Assembly: GCA_002478575.1 (NCBI GenBank)
Contig: DLOX01000258.1
Span: 1-10,545, forward strand
DNA from: Sphingomonadales bacterium UBA7473
GTDB taxonomy: Bacteria > Pseudomonadota > Alphaproteobacteria > Sphingomonadales > Sphingomonadaceae
DNA: 10,545 nt
Direction: 5' to 3'
In this document: piece after piece, positions 5,517 to 10,545 of the stretch
Layout of the letters: every line of letters starts with the position of its first letter
Numbering within the stretch: the stretch's first letter is position 1
Notes under the pieces: generated by a model
Told to the model about the DNA's origin: nothing
Database searches by the model: none
The model's input: only the letters and a program-made list of their open reading frames with translations
Position numbers and translations under genes: made by a program

Positions 5517-6749
5517 ATGTCTGCCACAGTAACATCGCGCCAAGGTCGGCTGGAGTTTATTTTGATGATCTCTGGCATCATGATGCTTGTCGCCTTCGCG
5601 ATTGACTCCATGCTGCCTGCCATGCCCTATATGGCGGCTGGCCTTGGCGTTGCAGAAGAGTTTCGCATCCAGCTGGTCATTACAGCCTTCATGATTGGTT
5701 TTGGGATTGCACAGTTTTTTGCCGGGATAGCGTCCGACACGCTTGGTCGTCGCGGGCTGATGCTTTTTTCGTTGTTCGGCTTTGGTGTAACGAGCCTGGC
5801 GGCTGCGCTTGCGCCCAGTTTTGAGCTTTTGCTGCTCGCAAGAGCGGCGCAGGGCGTTTGTGCCGCTGGCGCGCGCGTGTTGGTAACCTCTGTGGTTCGA
5901 GACAAGTTTAGCGGCCGACCGATGGCGCAGATCATGAGCCTTGCGCATATGATTTTCATGGCTGCACCGATCTTGGCTCCTCTGATGGGCCAAGCGGTTC
6001 TGGAGGTCGGGCCGTGGCGCTGGATCTTCGCTGTGCTCGCTTTGCTAGGTTTCCTTGTATGGGCCTGGGTGGTTGCGCGATTGGAAGAGAGCTTGCCCGT
6101 TGAACAGCGCTCGGCTTTCTCTCCTCAGCAACTGGTCCAAAATGCAAAGCAGGTTGTGACGGATAGGCAATCAGTTGGCTACACGCTCGCCAATACGCTT
6201 GTGACGGTTGGGTTGATGGGTTTTCTCGTTTCCGTTCAGCCCGCCTTCGCTGTGACCTTCAAAAGACCGGATCTGCTTCCCTTGGGCTTCGGCATCATGG
6301 CAACGGGGATGGCGATTGCGTCGCTTGCCAGTGCAGCCCTAGTGATGCGGCTCGGGATGCGCCTGATCGGGCATAGTGCGATCATCTTCTTCACGCTGAT
6401 TGCCGGTATCCATGCGGCGGTTGTGCTGTTGGGGCATGAAAGCCTTTGGACGTTCATCATCCTCCAAACGATCATGATGATCGGCTTTTCGCTCTCTGTC
6501 GGCAACTTCGGGGCAATGGCAATGGAGCGGATGGGAAGCGTTGCCGGAATGGCAAGCTCGCTTCAAGGCAGCTTCTCGACTTTGGTCGGTGCAGTCTTGG
6601 GTTCGGTTATCGGCGCATTGTTCGATGGCACAACAGGGCCGCTTTATGTTGGCATTTTCGTGACCAGCCTGCTTGCGATCCTCGTCATCTTTGTGACAGA
6701 GGGTGGGCAGCTTTTTGTGGCGCGCAATGCGCCAGATGTGGGGAGTTGA
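5517..6749 (+). CDS. MFS multidrug efflux transporter, Bcr/CflA subfamily
   Basis: A 410-residue inner-membrane proton antiporter with about twelve hydrophobic segments. Family marks: DSMLPAMPYM at about 30-39 (Asp30 in TM1), motif A GIASDTLGRRG at 70-80, RAAQGVCAAGARV at 109-121 (motif B region, Arg109 and Arg120), and VVRDKFSGRPMAQIMSLAH at about 126-144. The last is characteristic of the Bcr/CflA (DHA1) drug exporters for bicyclomycin, chloramphenicol and other small molecules. Actual substrates cannot be read from sequence. The start ATG has AAGGA eleven bases upstream. The EVE-domain gene starts one base after the stop, so the two form an operon. No regulator gene is adjacent; the divergent neighbour is bpt. 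Confidence 0.9.
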   Translation: MSATVTSRQGRLEFILMISGIMMLVAFAIDSMLPAMPYMAAGLGVAEEFRIQLVITAFMIGFGIAQFFAGIASDTLGRRGLMLFSLFGFGVTSLAAALAPSFELLLLARAAQGVCAAGARVLVTSVVRDKFSGRPMAQIMSLAHMIFMAAPILAPLMGQAVLEVGPWRWIFAVLALLGFLVWAWVVARLEESLPVEQRSAFSPQQLVQNAKQVVTDRQSVGYTLANTLVTVGLMGFLVSVQPAFAVTFKRPDLLPLGFGIMATGMAIASLASAALVMRLGMRLIGHSAIIFFTLIAGIHAAVVLLGHESLWTFIILQTIMMIGFSLSVGNFGAMAMERMGSVAGMASSLQGSFSTLVGAVLGSVIGALFDGTTGPLYVGIFVTSLLAILVIFVTEGGQLFVARNAPDVGS

Positions 6750-6750
6750 G

Positions 6751-7158
6751 ATGGCCCATTGGCTTTTGAAATCAGAACCGTTCAAGTATAGCTGGGATCA
6801 GATGGTGAAGGATGGTCGCACGCACTGGGATGGTGTGCGCAATCATCAAGCAGCGGCCAATCTGAAGGCCATGAAGATTGGCGACCATGCCTTTTTCTAT
6901 CACAGCAATGAAGGCAAAGAGATTGTCGGAATTGTTGAAATTGTGCGCGAAGCCTATCCCGACCCGAGTGACGAGGCAGGGCGGTTTGTGATGGTTGATG
7001 TGTCTCCGGTTCGCCCCATCGCGCGCGCTGTTACTTTGGCTGAAATGAAGGCAACTGCTGCGCTTGCAGAGCTTGCTCTGATCCGTCAGTCGCGCTTGTC
7101 AGTGGTTCCAGTGAGTGATGATCATTGGTCACTGATACTGGAGATGGCCGAAGGCTGA
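6751..7158 (+). CDS. EVE domain-containing protein
   Basis: A 135-residue cytoplasmic protein made almost wholly of one EVE domain (PUA-like fold, YTH-related). Marks are HWLLKSEPFKYSWDQM (about 3-18), WDGVRNHQAAANLKAMKIGDHAFFYHS (about 26-52) and IVGIVEIVREAYPDPS. Members resemble thymocyte nuclear protein 1 and are proposed readers of modified bases in DNA or RNA; a precise role for this stand-alone bacterial form is not established. The frame is open upstream to 6703 inside the exporter gene, but the ATG at 6751 gives the canonical N-terminus and has GGGAG about six bases upstream. It follows the MFS gene after a single base. It ends 14 bases before the stop of the convergent DUF4402 gene. 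Confidence 0.9.
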   Translation: MAHWLLKSEPFKYSWDQMVKDGRTHWDGVRNHQAAANLKAMKIGDHAFFYHSNEGKEIVGIVEIVREAYPDPSDEAGRFVMVDVSPVRPIARAVTLAEMKATAALAELALIRQSRLSVVPVSDDHWSLILEMAEG

Positions 7159-7172
7159 CTCGCCTCAAGCTC

Positions 7173-7727
7173 TCACTGATAGTTTAGAATAACAGTGAAG
7201 GTGCCTGAATATGCTCCGGGTGCTTGATTGGCAGCAACACGCAACGTAGCACCCAAGGCGAAGTTGAAAACGCCGGTGGAAGAGCCAATCGTAAAGTTCC
7301 GGGGGGCCGTCGTGATGTTGACTGGATTGGGTGAGCTGCCAATCATGAACGTGTCAACGGTCATCGATCCGCCACCACCCGCGCGGTTGATCGTGATGCT
7401 ATTGGCGGACAAGGAAATTTGAACCAGCTGCCCTGATGAGCCAAAGCCCGCGAAACGCGCGGGGCGGAACGCTCCTGAGGCCAAAGTTATGCCGCCTGTT
7501 GAAGTTCGTGTATTATTGGGCGCGACCACGACGGTGCCTGCGGTTGTCCCGCGAATAATCCGGCCGAATTCCAGATCATCATCTTTGACGAAAGAAAGCG
7601 GAGTAACGATGACGCTATTGGCTGTGCCTGCGCCTGTGCCTGCATGCGCAGCATTAGAGCTAGCCGCAAACGCGACCAATGCCAAAGCTGCCCTAACTGC
7701 GGCAGAAACGCACGCCCCCTTAAACAT
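7173..7727 (-). CDS. Secreted DUF4402 domain-containing protein
   Basis: A 184-residue exported protein. Residues 1-29 form a signal peptide (positive N-terminus, hydrophobic ALALVAFAASS, cleavage likely after AHA at 29). The mature part looks like DUF4402: LSFVKDDDLEFGRI, GGITLASGAFRPARFAGFGSSG, and the C-terminal LRVAANQAPGAYSGTFTVILNY, which is the family's clearest mark. It is rich in Gly, Ser, Thr and Ala, fits an all-beta fold, and has no cysteine after the signal peptide. DUF4402 proteins are often likened to pilin or fimbrial subunits, but no chaperone or usher gene is near, so the role is unknown. The ATG has no good ribosome binding site; an in-frame stop eight codons upstream leaves no better start. 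Confidence 0.85.
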   Translation of the reverse strand: MFKGACVSAAVRAALALVAFAASSNAAHAGTGAGTANSVIVTPLSFVKDDDLEFGRIIRGTTAGTVVVAPNNTRTSTGGITLASGAFRPARFAGFGSSGQLVQISLSANSITINRAGGGGSMTVDTFMIGSSPNPVNITTAPRNFTIGSSTGVFNFALGATLRVAANQAPGAYSGTFTVILNYQ

Positions 7728-7810
7728 GCGTTGGGCATAGGCACGGAAAGTTTAAGGAATAGCTAAGCTTTGGCTTCCCGCCCGCACCTTTCGGGGTTAG
7801 GGGCAGAACT

Positions 7811-8728
7811 ATGACCGAAGCCGCCATCCGCATTGAATCGTTGAGGAAAATCTATTCAGGGGGGAAAGAAGCGCTGAAAGGCGTCAGTCTTGATATCCCA
7901 CGGGGACAGATTTTCGGGCTTTTGGGGCCGAATGGCGCAGGCAAGTCCACCACGATCAATATCTTGGCCGGGCTTGTGACTAAGACGAGCGGGTCTGCTT
8001 CGATTTGGGGGTTCGACATTGATGACCATCCCCGCAATGCGAAAAATTCTATCGGAATCGTGCCGCAAGAGATTGTTTTTGATCCCTTTTTCACGCCCTT
8101 CGAAACGCTGGAACTGGTCGCAGGCCTTTATGGGGTTAAGAAGGAAGCGCGCCGTTCGATGGAATTGCTGAAGGCCGTTCATCTCGAAGACAAGGCCAAT
8201 GCCTATGCGCGAACCCTGTCAGGCGGTATGAAGCGGCGCTTGCTCGTGGCCAAGGCCATGGTGCATTCGCCGCCCATCCTTGTGCTTGATGAGCCGACGG
8301 CGGGCGTTGATGTGGAGCTGAGGCAGCAGCTTTGGGCCTATGTGCGGGAATTGAACGCGCGCGGCGTCACCATCGTGTTGACCACGCACTATCTAGAAGA
8401 AGCTGAAGAGCTATGTGATCGCATTGCGATCATCAATCATGGCGAAGTGATTGCCAACAAGCCGACACGAGAGCTTGTCGATATGGCTCAAGAAAAGGTG
8501 GTTGAGGTTACGGTGGATCGAGACGTCGACGCAGTGCCGCAGTCGAAGCTCTTCCAAAAGATTGACCTAAAAGCAGGACGGGTCTTGTCGATCAGTTATA
8601 ACAAGTCTGAGGCCAACGCAGGGCAAGTGCTCGCGGCAGTGCAAGGCGCTGGCTTTGGCATTGCTGATGTCTCGACACGCGAGGCCGATCTGGAAGCCGT
8701 GTTCCTAAACCTCACACGCGCGGCTTGA
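7811..8728 (+). CDS. ABC-2 type transporter ATP-binding protein
   Basis: A 305-residue ATPase subunit with all motifs intact: Walker A GPNGAGKST (39-47), Q-loop Gln86, signature LSGGMKRRL (136-144), Walker B ILVLDEP (156-162) and switch His193 (TTH). After the ATPase domain there is a C-terminal extension (about 225-305) ending in a DLEAVFLNLTRAA tail, as in the CcmA/YadG/DrrA-like subunits that work with separate ABC-2 permeases. Such pairs export drugs, polysaccharides or lipids; the substrate here is unknown. No permease gene is adjacent: the left neighbour is divergent and the right neighbour convergent, three bases away. The partner must be encoded elsewhere. A GGGG stretch lies about eight bases before the ATG. 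Confidence 0.9.
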   Translation: MTEAAIRIESLRKIYSGGKEALKGVSLDIPRGQIFGLLGPNGAGKSTTINILAGLVTKTSGSASIWGFDIDDHPRNAKNSIGIVPQEIVFDPFFTPFETLELVAGLYGVKKEARRSMELLKAVHLEDKANAYARTLSGGMKRRLLVAKAMVHSPPILVLDEPTAGVDVELRQQLWAYVRELNARGVTIVLTTHYLEEAEELCDRIAIINHGEVIANKPTRELVDMAQEKVVEVTVDRDVDAVPQSKLFQKIDLKAGRVLSISYNKSEANAGQVLAAVQGAGFGIADVSTREADLEAVFLNLTRAA

Positions 8729-8731
8729 TCG

Positions 8732-9712
8732 CTAGCCCAACAGACCTCGGATCGCATTAACACCAGAGGCAATGTCACCAACGCTGACGCCGCTTGCCGC
8801 TGACCCAGCAGGTGTTGGCATTGCGGCGGCGGTTTCAGCTGCCAAGCGACTGAAGGGCAGGGTTTGCATCCAGACTTTGCCGGGGCCGCGCATCACGGTC
8901 ATGAAGAAATTCTCACCGCCAAACATCGCGCTCTTGAAACGGCGGAGCGAGAAATCGCTGGTATCAATGTCCATTTCGACTTCAGGCTCGTGCGCTGCCA
9001 CGCAACCGCCATCGACATGAATGACTTCGCCACGTTCCAACGTCCGCTCAATGATTGCCCCGCCGACATGAAGGAAGACCCAGCCGCGCCCCGTCAGCCG
9101 CTGCATGATGAAGCCTTCTTCGCCAAACATAGCCGCACCAATTTTACGCTGCATCGCGATCGAAATTTTCACACCCTTCGCAGCCGCCAAAAAGCTTCGG
9201 CGCTGACAGATCAGGGACCCGCCCATGGCGTCTAGCCGGACGGGGATGATATTGCCTGGCACGCGCCCGCCAAAGGCCACGCGTGCTTTTCCGCTTTTCC
9301 CCTCATTGCGAAAGTCCGCGACGAAAAGGCTTTCGCCGGAAAGCTTGCTGACAGCGGCGTTGACGATTTTGCTACCGAGCCCTTCATGACGCCCACTGCC
9401 ATCGCCAAGTGTCGTGTCAAAGGTAACGGCGCTATCCTTCCAGATCATTGATCCGGGTTCGGCGACGACGCTTTCGCCGGGATCAAGCTCAACTTCGACA
9501 TATTGCATGTCCGCACCACCGATTGAAAAATCGATGTCATTGGGGATTTCTGGCTGGGCGAAATGCATTTCGGCAGGTGGCTCAGCGACTTGGCTCAGCG
9601 TGAAGCTTTCGCTGCTGGGTGAGTTGAGTGGCGCATGCTTGCGGCCAAATCCGCCCTGCCGTGGCGGCTCGCCCACATATCCACCGCGTCCATTGCCCCA
9701 ATTGCTGTTCAT
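8732..9712 (-). CDS. AIM24 family / TIGR00266 family protein
   Basis: A 326-residue protein of the AIM24 (TIGR00266) family. The conserved beta-rich domain covers about residues 65-300: MQYVEVELDPGESVVAEPGS, FVADFRNEGKSGKARVAFGG, PGNIIPVRLDAMGGSLICQR, FIMQRLTGRGWVFLHVGG, and FGGENFFMTVMRGPGKVWMQ. The function in bacteria is not established; it is related to mitochondrial Aim24. The first 60 residues form an extra Gly/Asn/Pro-rich tail (NSNWGNGRGGYVGEPPRQGG) that looks disordered. The start is the ATG at 9712, with GGAG six bases upstream; the frame is open to a TTG at 9751 without a comparable site. There is no signal peptide. It ends three bases from the convergent ABC ATPase gene and is divergent to nadB. 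Confidence 0.85.
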   Translation of the reverse strand: MNSNWGNGRGGYVGEPPRQGGFGRKHAPLNSPSSESFTLSQVAEPPAEMHFAQPEIPNDIDFSIGGADMQYVEVELDPGESVVAEPGSMIWKDSAVTFDTTLGDGSGRHEGLGSKIVNAAVSKLSGESLFVADFRNEGKSGKARVAFGGRVPGNIIPVRLDAMGGSLICQRRSFLAAAKGVKISIAMQRKIGAAMFGEEGFIMQRLTGRGWVFLHVGGAIIERTLERGEVIHVDGGCVAAHEPEVEMDIDTSDFSLRRFKSAMFGGENFFMTVMRGPGKVWMQTLPFSRLAAETAAAMPTPAGSAASGVSVGDIASGVNAIRGLLG

Positions 9713-9731
9713 GCCACTCTCCGAACTTTGA

Positions 9732-9779
9732 CGCGCCGGTCCTAGCGCCAAATTCCAAAATTGCGGTTAACCCGGCGCG
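9732..9779. repeat. 8-bp GC-rich inverted repeat in the AIM24-nadB divergent region
   Basis: CGCGCCGG (9732-9739) and CCGGCGCG (9772-9779) are perfect reverse complements 32 bases apart. The spacer holds an A+T-rich core (AAATTCCAAAATT) that may be promoter DNA. TTGACG at 9728-9733 could be a -35 box for nadB, but no good -10 follows at 17 bases. The repeat may be an operator pair or a hairpin; I cannot assign a regulator. Confidence 0.3.
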
Positions 9780-9826
9780 CCTTCCACCTGATGGACAAAG
9801 AGGACAGCCTGTTCCAAAGGATCGGC

Positions 9827-10545
9827 ATGGACACAGATGTTTTGATCATCGGATCGGGTGCTGCGGGATTGACCGCTGCACTCCAACTTGCACAAACCAA
9901 GCGGGTGGCCGTCCTCGCAAAGGGCGCTCTCTCCGACGGCGCGACCGCTTGGGCGCAAGGCGGGATCGCTGCGGTTCTTGAACCCGGTGACACGTTCGAA
10001 GATCATATCCGTGATACGATGGTGGCGGGCGGCGGTCTCAATCGGCAAGAGACTGTGGAGTTTGTTGTCGAAAATGCCCCAGCAGCGATCCGACGTTTGG
10101 CGGATCTGGGTGTGCCATTTAACCCCGGCGATGACGAAGAGTGGCATTTGACACGCGAAGGCGGGCATAGCCATCGCCGGATCGTTCATGTTGACGATGC
10201 CACTGGCTGGGCGGTGCAACAAGCGCTCGAGGCTGCGGCTCGCGCCAATCCCAACATCACGCTCGTCCCCGATATGGTTGCCATTGATCTGATCATGGGC
10301 CGCCATCAGGCTCGCTTCTCCACCTCAGGCCGTATCCACGGTGCCTATGCGCTCAACCGCAAGACAGGACAGGTCGAGGTGTTCAAATCCCGCGCAACCA
10401 TTTTGGCCTGCGGCGGGGCAGGGCGGACTTATCTTTACTCGACCGCTCCACGTGGCGCCACAGGCGACGGCATTGCGATGGCTTGGCGGGCGGGGTGCCG
10501 GATTTCCAATATGGAATTCATGCAATTCCACCCGACGTGCCTCTA
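9827..10545 (+). CDS. nadB: L-aspartate oxidase (partial, 3' end outside window)
   Basis: NadB is a FAD enzyme that oxidises L-aspartate to iminoaspartate, the first step of de novo NAD synthesis. The first 239 codons are present with no stop. Visible marks are the FAD-binding DVLIIGSGAAGLTAAL (about 4-19), LSDGATAWAQGGIAAV (about 35-50), EEWHLTREGGHSHRRIVH (active-site strand), GDGIAMAWRAGC and EFMQFHPTCL at the right edge. This is the fumarate-reductase/succinate-dehydrogenase fold; the GATAWAQGGIAA and HLTREGGHSHRR wording points to NadB rather than those relatives. The start at 9827 has AAAGGA five bases upstream. An in-frame ATG at 9791 would add 12 residues but lacks a ribosome binding site. 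nadA and nadC are not in view. Confidence 0.94.
   Translation, partial: MDTDVLIIGSGAAGLTAALQLAQTKRVAVLAKGALSDGATAWAQGGIAAVLEPGDTFEDHIRDTMVAGGGLNRQETVEFVVENAPAAIRRLADLGVPFNPGDDEEWHLTREGGHSHRRIVHVDDATGWAVQQALEAAARANPNITLVPDMVAIDLIMGRHQARFSTSGRIHGAYALNRKTGQVEVFKSRATILACGGAGRTYLYSTAPRGATGDGIAMAWRAGCRISNMEFMQFHPTCL

Noticed and set aside
5400..5993. 197-codon minus-strand ORF opposite the start of the MFS gene
   Set aside because: It is antisense to a strongly conserved membrane protein, its product has no recognisable domain and a skewed composition, and it has no clear start. It is a shadow ORF.
6339..6785. 148-codon minus-strand ORF opposite the end of the MFS gene
   Set aside because: It lies antisense to conserved exporter sequence and reads as His/Asp/Arg-rich non-protein-like translation.
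7109..7134. CAGTGA/TCACTG inverted repeat near the end of the EVE gene as a terminator
   Set aside because: It lies inside coding sequence, has a long loop and no T-run; a 6-bp repeat is expected by chance.
9713..9751. TTG start for the AIM24-family gene
   Set aside because: The ATG at 9712 has a good GGAG ribosome binding site, while the TTG has none and the extra 13 residues show no similarity to the family.
9767..10306. 179-codon minus-strand ORF opposite nadB
   Set aside because: nadB on the plus strand is unmistakable over the same bases, and the reverse frame has no recognisable motif.
1..10545. CRISPR array, transposon ends, phage or defence island
   Set aside because: No regularly spaced repeats, transposase, integrase or defence-family protein was seen; the genes are recognisable chromosomal families with uniform style.

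Overview
The window reads as ordinary chromosome from an alphaproteobacterium, most likely a sphingomonad (Sphingomonadaceae-like). The grounds are the DUF2794 gene beside serine acetyltransferase, a Bpt-type leucyltransferase, a secreted DUF4402 protein, and moderately high G+C with short intergenic gaps. This placement is inferred from gene families; no RNA gene or other taxonomic marker is present. I see no transposase, phage gene, CRISPR array, tRNA or rRNA, and no obvious island.

Layout from left to right. (1) The 3' end of an ABC exporter (+) runs tail to tail into a minus-strand pair, cysE then a DUF2794 gene, joined by a TGATG stop/start overlap. (2) A 163-bp divergent region separates cysE from a plus-strand pair: a TauE/SafE-family transporter and an OxyR-like LysR regulator with both redox cysteines. 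(3) A minus-strand group follows: bpt, pgsA, moaD, moaE. The last three overlap at their stop/start codons. (4) A 252-bp divergent spacer leads to a plus-strand pair: a Bcr/CflA-type MFS drug exporter and an EVE-domain protein one base apart. (5) A minus-strand DUF4402 secreted protein lies divergent to an ABC ATPase with no adjacent permease. (6) A minus-strand AIM24/TIGR00266 protein lies divergent to the 5' part of nadB, which runs off the right edge.

Functional links: cysE makes O-acetylserine, the carbon acceptor for reduced sulfur. TauE/SafE proteins move sulfur-containing anions or organosulfonates, and the OxyR-like regulator senses oxidation through cysteines. Together they suggest a small sulfur/redox neighbourhood around positions 580-3163. 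moaD and moaE encode the two subunits of molybdopterin synthase; pgsA makes phosphatidylglycerophosphate; bpt tags proteins for N-degron turnover; nadB starts NAD synthesis.

The least explained parts are small. The cysE leader holds a possible 19-codon ORF with two Cys codons, plus nested and mutually exclusive inverted repeats, one arm of which covers the cysE ribosome binding site. A promoter-like sequence inside this leader is a serious competing explanation. A second hairpin with alternative pairings lies between bpt and pgsA and covers the upstream pgsA ribosome binding site. Both are hypotheses read from sequence alone. I found no clearly new multi-gene system.
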